From contig NZ_CP082833.1 in assembly GCF_021278985.1 (NCBI RefSeq), positions 1,860,001-1,924,000 on the forward strand: a stretch of DNA of 64,000 nt, in the 5' to 3' direction. This stretch comes from Citrobacter rodentium NBRC 105723 = DSM 16636. GTDB lineage: Bacteria; Pseudomonadota; Gammaproteobacteria; Enterobacterales; Enterobacteriaceae. Position numbers and translations under genes: made by a program. Each line of letters starts with the position of its first letter. Positions within the stretch are counted from its first letter, which is position 1. Below, piece by piece: positions 52,193 through 61,722 of the stretch. The notes under the pieces are model-generated. The model did not search any database, had not been told where the DNA came from, and worked only from the letters and a program-made list of their open reading frames with translations.

Positions 52193-53146
52193 ATGTCCCT
52201 GTTAAGAGCAGCCCCTTCCCTGCGCCTGTCGCTGGCTGGCATCCTGACCCTGATGCTGTTTGCCGTCGGCTATACCCTGCATATGCATTGGGGCGCGTTT
52301 ATTCAGTGGTGTCTGGCGGCGCAAATCACCCTGCACCGTTATCTGGTGATGTATCTGCTACAGCTCAACAACCACCAGTACAGCGGCGGGTTCTGGCTGC
52401 TGACCGGCGCGTTTCTGTATGGCGTGCTGCATGCCATCGGTCCGGGGCACGGGAAATTTATTGTCACTACCTATCTGAGCACCAATAAGGAAAGCCTGCT
52501 GGCCGCGCGGGTTGTGCCGTTTGTCGGCAGTCTGATGCAGGGGGTGAGCGCAATTCTGTTTGTGTTTATTCTGGCGATTGGCTTTAACCTCGCCTCCGGC
52601 GATCTCAGCACCAGCCGCTGGTATGTGGAAAAAATCAGCGCCGTGCTGATCGGCAGCTTTGGCGCGTTTCTGATCTATCAGGCGCTGAAAAGTCTGCGCC
52701 CACATCCCGTCGTCTTCACCCGCTTCACCCCACAGCATTCGCACAGCGAAAAGTGCGGCTGCGGTCATCACGGCGTGGGCCGCGATCTCGCCGACAGCAG
52801 ATGGAAAACGCGCCTGGGGGTGATCCTCGCCATCGGCGCCCGTCCCTGCAGCGGCGCAATCATGATCCTGCTCTTTTCCAACGCCCTCGGCATTGTCAGC
52901 TGGGGCATTGCGGCAGTGATGACAATGTCCTTCGGCACCGCGCTGTCGATCATGGGGCTGTCGCTGGCGGTGCGCTACGCGCGTAACCGGACGCTGGCGT
53001 GGTTCGATAATGGCTCCACGCTGCAATGGCTTGCCCCGGCGGCGAAAATCGTCGGCGGCGTAGTGCTGATACTGTTTGCCGCCGTCCTGTTCCTGACGGT
53101 GATCCCCATCAGCGCTAACGGCGATTATATTGCCGCCGGCTGCTGA
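52193..53146 (+). CDS. NicO-family nickel/cobalt transporter
   Basis: The 317-residue protein has six or more membrane helices and the family motif HAIGPGHGK (H-x-x-x-PGH), with a His/Cys-rich loop (HSHSEKCGCGHHG) that probably binds metal and a second ARPCSGAIM motif. NicO/RcnA relatives export or import Ni and Co. I prefer the ATG at 52193 (MSLLRAAPS); an in-frame ATG at 52166 adds nine residues. Its neighbourhood to nickel hydrogenase genes in this window is probably a coincidence of rearrangement. Confidence 0.8.
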   Translation: MSLLRAAPSLRLSLAGILTLMLFAVGYTLHMHWGAFIQWCLAAQITLHRYLVMYLLQLNNHQYSGGFWLLTGAFLYGVLHAIGPGHGKFIVTTYLSTNKESLLAARVVPFVGSLMQGVSAILFVFILAIGFNLASGDLSTSRWYVEKISAVLIGSFGAFLIYQALKSLRPHPVVFTRFTPQHSHSEKCGCGHHGVGRDLADSRWKTRLGVILAIGARPCSGAIMILLFSNALGIVSWGIAAVMTMSFGTALSIMGLSLAVRYARNRTLAWFDNGSTLQWLAPAAKIVGGVVLILFAAVLFLTVIPISANGDYIAAGC

Positions 53147-53266
53147 GCCAGACGGGAAAAAAATTATCTGATAATCGCGCGCCTGCTACGCCGATCGATC
53201 CTGGCGCCTTTGAATTACGCCTCTCAATAGGGATAATACCGACTCGAATGTCAATCCGGGACCACC

Positions 53267-54898
53267 ATGAGATATCCCCTGCCCTGCCGCAAGCTACGCA
53301 AAAGACCGATGAAACTCGGTACGACGGTGATTTTAATGGTCAGCGCCGTGCTGTTTTCCGTCCTGCTGGTGGTCCATCTGATTTACTTTTCCCAAATCAG
53401 CCGCATGACGAGTGATGCGCTGGCGGATAAAGCGCTGGCGGTGGCCCGCGCGCTGGCCGATTCGCCGGATATTCGCCAGGGGCTGATGAAAAAGCCGGAA
53501 GAGAGCGGGATTCAGGCGATTGCCGAAGCGGTGCGCAAGCGAAACGATATGCTGTTCATCGTCGTTACCGACATGAACAGCCTGCGCTATTCCCATCCGG
53601 AGGCCCAGCGTATTGGCCAGCCGTTCAAAGGCGACGATATTTTGCTGGCGCTGGATGGCAAAGAGAATGTCGCCATCAACCGTGGCTTTCTCGCCAAAGC
53701 GCTACGCGTGTTTACGCCGGTTTATGACGACCAGCACCGGCAGATAGGCGTGGTGTCGATAGGTCTGGAGCTAAGCCGGGTCACCGAGCAGATCAACAAC
53801 AGCCGCGGCAGCATCATCTGGTCGGTGCTCTTTGGCGTGCTGGTCGGCCTGCTGGGCACGTGGGCGCTGGTGAAAGTGCTTAAGCGGATCCTGTTCGGGC
53901 TGGAACCCTATGAAATCTCCACCCTGTTTGAACAGCGCCAGGCGATGTTGCAGTCGATAAAAGAAGGGGTGATTGCCGTTGACGATAACGGCGAAGTCAC
54001 GCTTATCAACCACGCCGCGCAGGAGCTGCTGAACTACCGTAAGTCGCAGGATGATGCCCAGCTTTCCACCCTGAGCCACGCGTGGGCGCAGGTGGTGGAT
54101 TTAAGCGACGTCCTGCGCGACGGCACGCCGCATCGCGACGAAGAGATCAACATCAAAGACCGGCTGCTGTTGATTAACACCGTTCCGGTACGCAGCAACG
54201 GCAACATTATTGGCGCGATCTCGACCTTCAGGGATAAAACCGAAGTCCGCCAGCTGATGCAGCGGCTGGACGGCATGGAGAACTACGCCGACTCACTCCG
54301 TGAACGATCCCACGAATTCATGAATAAATTACATGTGATTCTCGGTTTGTTACATCTGAAGAGTTATGAGCAGCTTGAAGAGTATATTATTAAGACAGCG
54401 AATAACTATCAGGAAGAGATCGGCTCGCTGTTGGGCAAAATAAAATCACCGGTGATCGCGGGATTTTTACTCAGTAAGATTAATCGCACCTCCGATTCAG
54501 GGCATAAGCTGCTGATTAGCCACGACAGCCAGGTACCGGACAGCGGCAATGAAAATCAGGTTGCGGTATTAATTACCGTACTGGGAAATTTGATCGAAAA
54601 CGCGCTCGATGCCTTAGCGCAACAGCCCGACGGTGAAATTAGCGTCTCCTTATACTATCGCAACGGCTGGCTACACTGTGAAGTCAACGATGACGGTCCT
54701 GGCATCGAGCCGGACCGTATCGACGCTATTTTTGCTAAAGGCGTCTCGTCTAAAGGAACTGGACGCGGCGTTGGTTTAGCGCTTGTTAAACAACAAGTTG
54801 AAAGTCTTGGCGGCAATATTTCCGTGGAATCCGAACCCGGCGTTTACACACAATTTTTCGTACAGATCCCCTGGGATGGGGAGAGGGCCAGCACATGA
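53267..54898 (+). CDS. dcuS: C4-dicarboxylate sensor histidine kinase
   Basis: The 543-residue kinase matches E. coli DcuS in full. It has two membrane helices (about 20-42 and 180-200) around a periplasmic PAS domain that binds fumarate or succinate, a cytoplasmic PAS domain, and a kinase core with the histidine in RERSHEFMNKLHVILGLLHL. The ATP-binding N-box and G-boxes are NLIENALDAL, DDGPGIEPDRID and GRGVGLALVKQ. With DcuR it turns on dcuB, fumB and frdABCD. Its stop overlaps dcuR by 4 bases. Confidence 0.97.
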   Translation: MRYPLPCRKLRKRPMKLGTTVILMVSAVLFSVLLVVHLIYFSQISRMTSDALADKALAVARALADSPDIRQGLMKKPEESGIQAIAEAVRKRNDMLFIVVTDMNSLRYSHPEAQRIGQPFKGDDILLALDGKENVAINRGFLAKALRVFTPVYDDQHRQIGVVSIGLELSRVTEQINNSRGSIIWSVLFGVLVGLLGTWALVKVLKRILFGLEPYEISTLFEQRQAMLQSIKEGVIAVDDNGEVTLINHAAQELLNYRKSQDDAQLSTLSHAWAQVVDLSDVLRDGTPHRDEEINIKDRLLLINTVPVRSNGNIIGAISTFRDKTEVRQLMQRLDGMENYADSLRERSHEFMNKLHVILGLLHLKSYEQLEEYIIKTANNYQEEIGSLLGKIKSPVIAGFLLSKINRTSDSGHKLLISHDSQVPDSGNENQVAVLITVLGNLIENALDALAQQPDGEISVSLYYRNGWLHCEVNDDGPGIEPDRIDAIFAKGVSSKGTGRGVGLALVKQQVESLGGNISVESEPGVYTQFFVQIPWDGERAST

Positions 54899-55614
54899 TC
54901 AATGTCTTTATTATCGATGACGATGCGATGGTCGCGGAGTTAAATCGCCGCTATGTCGCGCAGATCCCCGGTTTTCAGTGCTGTGGCACCGCCTCTACGC
55001 TTACCCAGGCCAAAGAGGTTATTTTCGAGAGCGATACGCACATCGATCTGATTTTGCTGGATATTTATCTGCAAAAAGAGAGTGGACTGGATCTGCTGCC
55101 GCAGCTGCACGCGGCCGGCTGTAAAAGCGACGTGATCGTGATCTCCTCTGCTGCCGACGCCGCCACCATCAAGGACTCCCTGCACTACGGTGTCGTTGAC
55201 TACTTGATCAAGCCGTTCCAGGCGTCGCGCTTTGCAGAAGCGCTCACCGGCTGGCTGCAAAAGAAACGGGACATGGATAAGCACCAGTATTATGAACAGT
55301 CTGAGCTTGACCAGCTGATTCACGGCAGCGCTTCCCACGAGCAGGACGCCCGTCGCCTGCCGAAAGGCTTAACGCCGCAAACGCTGCGCACGCTGTGCCA
55401 GTGGATTGACGCCCATCAGGACTATGAGTTTTCCACCGATGAACTGGCGAATGCGGTGAATATCTCCCGCGTCTCCTGTCGTAAATACCTTATCTGGCTG
55501 GTTAACTGTCATATTCTGTTTACCAGCATCCATTATGGCGTAACGGGACGTCCGGTATACCGCTACCGTATTCAGGCTGAACATTATTCTTTACTTAAGC
55601 AATATTGTCAGTAG
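54895..55614 (+). CDS. dcuR: C4-dicarboxylate response regulator
   Basis: The 239-residue protein has a receiver domain with the phospho-acceptor D56 (LILLDIYLQ) and the conserved Lys (LIKPFQ), then a C-terminal CitB-type helix-turn-helix (FSTDELANAVNISRVSCRKYL). It is nearly identical to E. coli DcuR. It activates dcuB-fumB next door. Confidence 0.97.
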   Translation: MINVFIIDDDAMVAELNRRYVAQIPGFQCCGTASTLTQAKEVIFESDTHIDLILLDIYLQKESGLDLLPQLHAAGCKSDVIVISSAADAATIKDSLHYGVVDYLIKPFQASRFAEALTGWLQKKRDMDKHQYYEQSELDQLIHGSASHEQDARRLPKGLTPQTLRTLCQWIDAHQDYEFSTDELANAVNISRVSCRKYLIWLVNCHILFTSIHYGVTGRPVYRYRIQAEHYSLLKQYCQ

Positions 55615-56246
55615 ACGCCAACGGCGCTGCTGCGGATTATTTCGTTATATATTGGTAACAATTATTACAATAATGAAAAATTAATAACGTTGCGGCCGGC
55701 GCGAGAAAATTCGTAAATTGTGCCAGATCAAATATATTAACTATCCACCTTCGCGTCCTCTGGGTTATTATTGCCGGGCGTCACATTGTTTTTAATTTCA
55801 AAAACGCTAACAAAAGTTAATAAAGTATTAACTGACTGATGGAGTCTGTATTTTTAACCAAAAAGGAGTAGTCTGGAAATATCGACGGACAGATAAAAAA
55901 TATAAACAGCGGCAAAGGCGTTCATGCCGCGACTCAGGGACAAGCGCATTTTGTGAGCAGAAAAGATGTTCATCTATTTCAATACAATAGAAAAAGAAGC
56001 GCCAGGACGGCTTCTGCCTTCCTTTTTCAAACCTGCCCATCGCCAGGGAGCGCGGCTTCCTGAAAACATCAAATTAGTCGATAAGAATTTCTCTGCGCGC
56101 AATGAAAATTCTTATTCAATGTTCACAAATTAATCACGCTTTTAAACGAAACGCATATTCGCCAGGCTCTGCACCCAATTCACAAAAAACAGAACATGGC
56201 TGTGATCTATTTATCAAAATTGATTGTTTTTCGCGAGGGTAAATAA
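55615..56246 (+). promoter_or_regulatory. Upstream regulatory region of dcuB
   Basis: This 632-bp AT-rich gap has no supported gene; a 70-codon minus-strand frame at 55828-56040 has no family features. The E. coli equivalent is similarly long and binds FNR, CRP, NarL and DcuR. Candidates here are tgtgatctatttatca (CRP-like) near 56200 and ttgat half-sites nearby. Exact sites are inference. Confidence 0.5.
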
Positions 56247-57587
56247 ATGCTATTTAGTATACAACTTATCATAATATTAATATGTTTGTTTTATGGCGCC
56301 AGGAAAGGCGGTATCGCGCTGGGTCTGTTAGGCGGTATCGGCCTGGTCATTCTGGTTTTCGTTTTCCACCTCCAGCCGGGTAAACCGCCGGTTGACGTTA
56401 TGCTGGTCATCATCGCGGTGGTCGCGGCCTCGGCAACGCTACAGGCCTCCGGGGGTCTGGACGTGATGCTGCAGATCGCCGAAAAAATGCTGCGCCGCAA
56501 CCCGAAATATGTCTCCATCGTCGCGCCGTTCGTGACCTGTACGCTGACAATCCTCTGCGGTACGGGCCACGTGGTGTACACCATCCTGCCGATCATCTAC
56601 GACGTGGCGATTAAAAACAACATTCGTCCGGAACGTCCGATGGCCGCCAGCTCTATCGGCGCGCAGATGGGGATTATCGCCAGCCCGGTTTCCGTAGCGG
56701 TCGTCTCGCTGGTCGCCATGCTGGGCAACTTTACCTTCAACGGCAGACACCTCGAGTTCCTCGACCTGCTCTCCATCACCATACCGTCCACACTGCTGGG
56801 TATCCTGGCGATCGGTATTTTCAGCTGGTTCCGCGGTAAAGATCTGGATAAAGACGAAGCGTTCCAGAAGTTCATCTCCGTTCCGGAAAACCATCACTAC
56901 GTCTATGGCGACACCGCGACGCTACTGGACAAAAAGCTGCCGAAGAGCAACTGGCTGGCGATGTGGATCTTCCTCGCGGCTATTGCCGTCGTCGCGCTGC
57001 TGGGCGCCTTCTCTGAACTGCGTCCGGTCTTTAACGGTAAACCGCTGTCGATGGTTCTGGTCATTCAGATGTTTATGCTGCTGACCGGCGCGTTAATTAT
57101 TATCCTGACCAAAACCAATCCCGCGTCTATCTCAAAAAACGAGGTCTTCCGCTCAGGTATGATCGCCATTGTGGCGGTATACGGTATCGCCTGGATGGCG
57201 GAAACAATGTTCGGCGCGCATCTGTCTGAGATCGAAGGCGTGCTGGGCAACATGGTGAAAGAGTATCCGTGGGCCTACGCGATCGTGCTGCTGCTGGTTT
57301 CCAAGTTTGTTAACTCGCAGGCCGCGGCGCTGGCGGCAGTGGTCCCACTGGCGCTGGCCATCGGCGTCGATCCGGCGTATATCGTGGCGTCCGCGCCGGC
57401 GTGCTACGGCTACTATATTCTGCCGACCTACCCGAGCGATCTGGCGGCGATTCAGTTCGACCGCTCCGGCACCACCCACATTGGTCGCTTCGTCATTAAC
57501 CACAGCTTTATTCTGCCGGGGTTGATTGGCGTAAGCGTATCCTGCGTGTTTGGCTGGATCTTCGCCGCCATGTACGGATTCCTGTAA
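56247..57587 (+). CDS. dcuB: Anaerobic C4-dicarboxylate antiporter
   Basis: The 446-residue membrane protein with about ten to twelve helices matches E. coli DcuB over its length (start MLFSIQLIIILICLF). It swaps external fumarate, malate or aspartate for succinate during fumarate respiration and also modulates DcuS. A hairpin and fumB follow. Confidence 0.97.
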   Translation: MLFSIQLIIILICLFYGARKGGIALGLLGGIGLVILVFVFHLQPGKPPVDVMLVIIAVVAASATLQASGGLDVMLQIAEKMLRRNPKYVSIVAPFVTCTLTILCGTGHVVYTILPIIYDVAIKNNIRPERPMAASSIGAQMGIIASPVSVAVVSLVAMLGNFTFNGRHLEFLDLLSITIPSTLLGILAIGIFSWFRGKDLDKDEAFQKFISVPENHHYVYGDTATLLDKKLPKSNWLAMWIFLAAIAVVALLGAFSELRPVFNGKPLSMVLVIQMFMLLTGALIIILTKTNPASISKNEVFRSGMIAIVAVYGIAWMAETMFGAHLSEIEGVLGNMVKEYPWAYAIVLLLVSKFVNSQAAALAAVVPLALAIGVDPAYIVASAPACYGYYILPTYPSDLAAIQFDRSGTTHIGRFVINHSFILPGLIGVSVSCVFGWIFAAMYGFL

Positions 57588-57596
57588 AGGCATCCC

Positions 57597-57624
57597 GCGT
57601 GCCGCTCGTCGCCGGGCGGCACGC
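57597..57624 (+). terminator. Hairpin between dcuB and fumB
   Basis: A perfect 9-bp stem (gcgtgccgc / gcggcacgc) with a 10-base loop lies just after the dcuB stop. It lacks a strong T tract, fitting a partial terminator or an mRNA processing/stability element that sets the dcuB to fumB ratio. Confidence 0.55.
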
Positions 57625-57663
57625 CACTTATAATATTCAGAAAAATCAACAGGCTGGAAGCAC

Positions 57664-59310
57664 ATGTCAAATAAAGAGTTCTTTTATCAGGCGCCTTTCC
57701 CGATGGGGGAAGACAAAACAGAGTATTACCTGCTCACCTCCGACTACGTCAGCGTGAGCGAGTTCGAAGGAGAATCCATCCTGAAGGTCGAGCCGCAGGC
57801 CCTGACGCTGCTGGCGCAGCAAGCCTTCCACGACGCCTCTTTCCTGCTCCGCCCTGAACATCAGCAACAAGTCACCTCCATTCTCCACGACCCCGAAGCC
57901 AGCGAAAACGACAAATACGTCGCCCTGCAGTTCCTGAGAAACTCCGAAATCGCCGCCAAAGGCATTCTGCCGACCTGCCAGGATACCGGCACCGCGATTA
58001 TCGTCGGTAAAAAAGGGCAGCGCGTCTGGACCGGCGGCGGTGACGAAGCGGCCCTGTCCCGCGGCGTATATAACACCTATATTGAGGACAACCTGCGCTA
58101 CTCGCAGAACGCGGCACTGGATATGTACAAGGAAGTGAACACCGGCACCAACCTGCCGGCGCAGATCGACCTGTATTCCGTCGACGGCGACGAGTACAAA
58201 TTCCTCTGCGTAGCGAAGGGCGGCGGTTCCGCAAACAAAACCTATCTTTACCAGGAAACCAAAGCGCTGCTCACCCCCGGCAAGCTGAAAAACTTCCTCG
58301 TTGAGAAGATGCGCACGCTCGGCACCGCGGCCTGCCCGCCGTACCATATCGCCTTTGTGATTGGCGGCACCTCAGCGGAAAGTACGCTGAAAACCGTCAA
58401 GCTCGCCAGTACGCACTATTACGACGGTCTGCCAACCGAAGGCAACGAGCACGGCCAGGCATTCCGCGATACGCAGCTGGAGCAGGAACTGCTGGCGGAA
58501 GCGCAAAAACTGGGCCTCGGCGCGCAGTTCGGCGGCAAATATTTCGCCCATGATATCCGCGTGATCCGTCTGCCGCGCCACGGCGCGTCCTGCCCGGTAG
58601 GGATGGGCGTCTCCTGCTCCGCCGATCGTAACATTAAGGCGAAGATCAACCGCGAAGGGATCTGGATCGAAAAACTGGAGCACAATCCGGGCCGCTACAT
58701 TCCAGAAGCCCTGCGTCAGGCAGGCGAAGGCGACGTGGTGAAGGTAGACCTCAACCGTCCGATGAAAGAGATCTTAGCCCAGCTTTCGCAGTATCCGGTC
58801 TCCACGCGCCTGTCGCTGACCGGGACCATTATCGTGGGTCGCGACATTGCCCACGCGAAGCTGAAAGAGCGCATCGAGTCCGGCGAAGGGCTGCCGCAGT
58901 ACATCAAAGATCACCCAATCTACTATGCCGGACCGGCGAAAACCCCGGCGGGCTATCCGTCCGGTTCGTTAGGCCCGACCACCGCAGGCCGCATGGACTC
59001 TTACGTCGATCTGCTACAGTCTCACGGCGGCAGCATGATCATGCTGGCAAAGGGCAACCGCAGCCAACAGGTGACCGACGCCTGCCACAAACACGGCGGT
59101 TTCTATCTGGGCAGCATCGGCGGCCCGGCGGCGGTACTGGCGCAGCAGAGCATCAAACATCTGGAGTGCGTGGAGTATCCGGAACTGGGTATGGAAGCGA
59201 TCTGGAAAATCGAAGTGGAAGACTTCCCGGCGTTTATCCTTGTGGATGACAAAGGCAACGACTTCTTCCAGCAAATCGTCAGCAAACAGTGCGCTAACTG
59301 CGCGAAGTAA
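57664..59310 (+). CDS. fumB: Anaerobic class I fumarase B
   Basis: The 548-residue iron-sulfur fumarase matches E. coli FumB almost throughout. The [4Fe-4S] cysteines lie in LPTCQDTGTA, SCPVGMGVSCS and the region between; active-site segments GGGSANKTYL and GPTTAGRMDSYVDLLQ are intact. It converts malate to fumarate in anaerobic respiration, feeding the DcuB exchange. The isoform is assigned FumB over FumA by its place after dcuB and its CANCAK end. Confidence 0.96.
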   Translation: MSNKEFFYQAPFPMGEDKTEYYLLTSDYVSVSEFEGESILKVEPQALTLLAQQAFHDASFLLRPEHQQQVTSILHDPEASENDKYVALQFLRNSEIAAKGILPTCQDTGTAIIVGKKGQRVWTGGGDEAALSRGVYNTYIEDNLRYSQNAALDMYKEVNTGTNLPAQIDLYSVDGDEYKFLCVAKGGGSANKTYLYQETKALLTPGKLKNFLVEKMRTLGTAACPPYHIAFVIGGTSAESTLKTVKLASTHYYDGLPTEGNEHGQAFRDTQLEQELLAEAQKLGLGAQFGGKYFAHDIRVIRLPRHGASCPVGMGVSCSADRNIKAKINREGIWIEKLEHNPGRYIPEALRQAGEGDVVKVDLNRPMKEILAQLSQYPVSTRLSLTGTIIVGRDIAHAKLKERIESGEGLPQYIKDHPIYYAGPAKTPAGYPSGSLGPTTAGRMDSYVDLLQSHGGSMIMLAKGNRSQQVTDACHKHGGFYLGSIGGPAAVLAQQSIKHLECVEYPELGMEAIWKIEVEDFPAFILVDDKGNDFFQQIVSKQCANCAK

Positions 59311-59328
59311 TCCCGGCCTCCCTGCACA

Positions 59329-59365
59329 AGCCAACCTTAAGTTCTTAAGGTTGGCTTAATTTTAC
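59329..59365 (+). terminator. fumB terminator overlapping the eptA promoter
   Basis: agccaaccttaag (59329-59341) pairs perfectly over 13 bp with cttaaggttggct (59344-59356), followed by taatttt. The 3' arm is at the same time the PmrA box of the next operon. Confidence 0.8.
59344..59360 (+). promoter_or_regulatory. PmrA (BasR) box of eptA-basRS
   Basis: cttaaggttggcttaat fits the PmrA consensus CTTAAG/T-N5-CTTAAT exactly, 48 bases before the eptA start, with a tttact -10-like element close behind. PmrA binding here would activate the operon, including its own gene. Confidence 0.9.
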
Positions 59366-59407
59366 TCTGCGAAGATCGGCGCGACTTCGTTGATGGACTT
59401 CACCACC

Positions 59408-61051
59408 ATGTTAAAGCGCCTGTTCAAAAGACCCTCTCTCAGACTGCTCGCCTGGCTGCTGCTGGTTTCGTTTTATCTTGCCGTTGGCCTGAATATCGCC
59501 TTTTATCAGCAGCTCATACAGGATCTGCCGCTGGACTCCCTGCGCAACGTGCTGGTCTTTCTGTCGATGCCGCTGGTAGCGTTTAGCGCGATCAATATCG
59601 TTCTGTCGCTGGCCTCGTTTCTCTGGCTGCACAGGCCGCTGGCCTGTCTGTTTATTCTGGCGGGCGCAGCGGCGCAGTATTTCATTCTGACCTACGGCAT
59701 CATTATCGATCGCTCAATGATCGCCAATATGATGGATACCACCCCCGCCGAAACGTTCGCCCTGCTCACGCCGCAGATGGCGCTCACGCTCGGCCTGAGC
59801 GGGATCGCCGCCGCCGTTATCGCCTGCTGGATTAAAATCAAACCGGCTTCATCCGCGCTGCGCGGCGTACTGTGGCGCAGCGTCAGCATCATCGCTTCCG
59901 TATTGCTGATAGCGCTGGTCGCCGCCTGCTTTTATAAGGATTACGCCTCGCTGTTTCGTAATAATAAACAGCTGGTGAAGGCGCTCAGCCCCTCGAACAG
60001 CCTGGTAGCCTCGTGGTCGTGGTACTCGCACGAAAGGCTGGCGAATCTGCCGCTGGTGCGCATTGGCGAAGACGCCCATCGCAACCCGCATATGGCGGCG
60101 GGTGAGCGCAAAAACCTGACCATTCTCATCGTCGGCGAAACCTCGCGGGCGGCCAATTTCTCTCTTGGGGGCTACCCGCGGGAAACCAACCCGCGGCTGG
60201 CGCAGGATAATGTGATCTATTTCGCGCATACCACCTCCTGCGGCACCGCCACCGCCGTCTCCGTCCCCTGCATGTTCTCCGGAATGCCACGCAAGCATTA
60301 TGACGCGGAGCTGGCGCACCATCAGGAAGGCCTGCTGGATATTATTCAGCGCGCGGGCATAAACGTGCTGTGGAACGACAACGACGGCGGCTGCAAAGGC
60401 GCGTGCGATCGCGTGCCGCACCAGAACGTCACCGCCCTCAATCTGAAGGGACAGTGTATTGACGGCGAATGCTATGACGAGGTGCTGTTCCACGGTCTGG
60501 AGGAGTACATCAGCCATTTGCAGGGCGACGGGGTGATTGTGCTGCACACCATCGGCAGCCACGGTCCGACCTACTACAACCGCTACCCGCCGCAGTTCAG
60601 GCAATTTACCCCAACCTGCGACAGCAACGAAATCCAGACCTGCTCACAGCAGCAGCTGGTGAATACTTATGATAATACCGTGCGCTATGTCGACTATATT
60701 ATTGATAAAGCAATTAATATCCTGAAAGCGCACCAGGACAGGTTCACCACCAGCCTGGTCTATCTTTCCGACCACGGCGAGTCGCTGGGGGAAGATGGCG
60801 TTTATCTGCACGGCCTGCCTTACGCCATTGCGCCACAGACGCAAAAACAGGTGCCGATGCTGCTGTGGCTGTCGCCGGATTATCAGCAGCGCTACGGCGT
60901 AAATGCGGACTGCCTGCAACAGCTGGCGCGCACGCAGGATTACTCGCAGGACAACCTTTTTTCAACCATGCTGGGACTGACCGGCGTGCAGACCACGCAG
61001 TACCGGGCCGCTGATGACATCCTGCGGCCTTGCAGGAGAATCGCTGAATGA
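59408..61051 (+). CDS. eptA: Lipid A phosphoethanolamine transferase
   Basis: The protein is 547 residues from the ATG at 59408 (MLKRLFKRPS), the conserved family start; an upstream ATG at 59390 is less likely. It has five membrane helices (to about residue 180), then a periplasmic sulfatase-like domain with the zinc/threonine site (VGETSRAANFSL, CGTATAVSVPC with the nucleophile Thr, DNDGGCKGAC, LSDHGESLGE, LHGLPYAIAP). It adds phosphoethanolamine to lipid A and gives polymyxin resistance. It overlaps basR by 4 bases. Confidence 0.96.
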   Translation: MLKRLFKRPSLRLLAWLLLVSFYLAVGLNIAFYQQLIQDLPLDSLRNVLVFLSMPLVAFSAINIVLSLASFLWLHRPLACLFILAGAAAQYFILTYGIIIDRSMIANMMDTTPAETFALLTPQMALTLGLSGIAAAVIACWIKIKPASSALRGVLWRSVSIIASVLLIALVAACFYKDYASLFRNNKQLVKALSPSNSLVASWSWYSHERLANLPLVRIGEDAHRNPHMAAGERKNLTILIVGETSRAANFSLGGYPRETNPRLAQDNVIYFAHTTSCGTATAVSVPCMFSGMPRKHYDAELAHHQEGLLDIIQRAGINVLWNDNDGGCKGACDRVPHQNVTALNLKGQCIDGECYDEVLFHGLEEYISHLQGDGVIVLHTIGSHGPTYYNRYPPQFRQFTPTCDSNEIQTCSQQQLVNTYDNTVRYVDYIIDKAINILKAHQDRFTTSLVYLSDHGESLGEDGVYLHGLPYAIAPQTQKQVPMLLWLSPDYQQRYGVNADCLQQLARTQDYSQDNLFSTMLGLTGVQTTQYRAADDILRPCRRIAE

Positions 61052-61722
61052 AAATATTGATTGTGGAAGACGATACGCTGTTGTTGCAGGGACTGATCCT
61101 GGCGGCGCAAACGGAAGGGTACGCCTGCGACGGCGTCTCTACCGCCCGCGCGGCGGAGCAATGTCTGGAGAGCGGCCACTACAGTCTGGTGGTGCTGGAC
61201 CTCGGCCTGCCGGATGAAGACGGCCTGCACTTCCTGGCGCGTATCCGGCAGAAAAAATATACCCTGCCGGTGCTGATCCTGACCGCCCGCGACACCCTTA
61301 CCGACAAAATTTCCGGGCTGGACGTCGGCGCCGACGACTATCTGGTAAAACCCTTCGCGCTGGAGGAGCTGCACGCCCGCATCCGCGCGCTGCTGCGCCG
61401 CCATCATAATCAGGGCGAAAGCGAACTGACGGTCGGCGATTTGACCCTCAATATGGGACGTCGGCAGGTGTGGAAAGCGGGTGAAGAGCTGGTGCTCACG
61501 CCAAAAGAGTACGCCCTGCTCTCAAGGCTGATGCTGAAGGCCGGTAGCCCGGTGCATCGGGAAATTCTCTATAACGACATTTATAACTGGGACAACGAAC
61601 CTTCCACCAACACCCTGGAAGTGCATATTCATAATCTGCGCGACAAGGTCGGCAAGTCGCGTATTCGCACCGTGCGCGGCTTTGGCTATATGCTGGTGGC
61701 GACCGCAACGGAGGAAAGCTAA
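61048..61722 (+). CDS. basR: Response regulator PmrA/BasR
   Basis: The 224-residue OmpR-family regulator has the receiver site D51 (LVVLDLGLPDEDG), the conserved Lys in DYLVKPF, and a C-terminal winged helix (LTPKEYALLSRLM, TNTLEVHIHNLRDKVG, IRTVRGFGYML). It binds the two PmrA boxes seen in this window and is activated by BasS in response to iron, aluminium, acid or, through PmrD, PhoPQ. Confidence 0.96.
   Translation: MKILIVEDDTLLLQGLILAAQTEGYACDGVSTARAAEQCLESGHYSLVVLDLGLPDEDGLHFLARIRQKKYTLPVLILTARDTLTDKISGLDVGADDYLVKPFALEELHARIRALLRRHHNQGESELTVGDLTLNMGRRQVWKAGEELVLTPKEYALLSRLMLKAGSPVHREILYNDIYNWDNEPSTNTLEVHIHNLRDKVGKSRIRTVRGFGYMLVATATEES

Noticed and set aside
55828..56040. 70-codon minus-strand gene in the dcuR-dcuB gap
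   Set aside because: No start context or similarity; the gap is a known long regulatory region in relatives.
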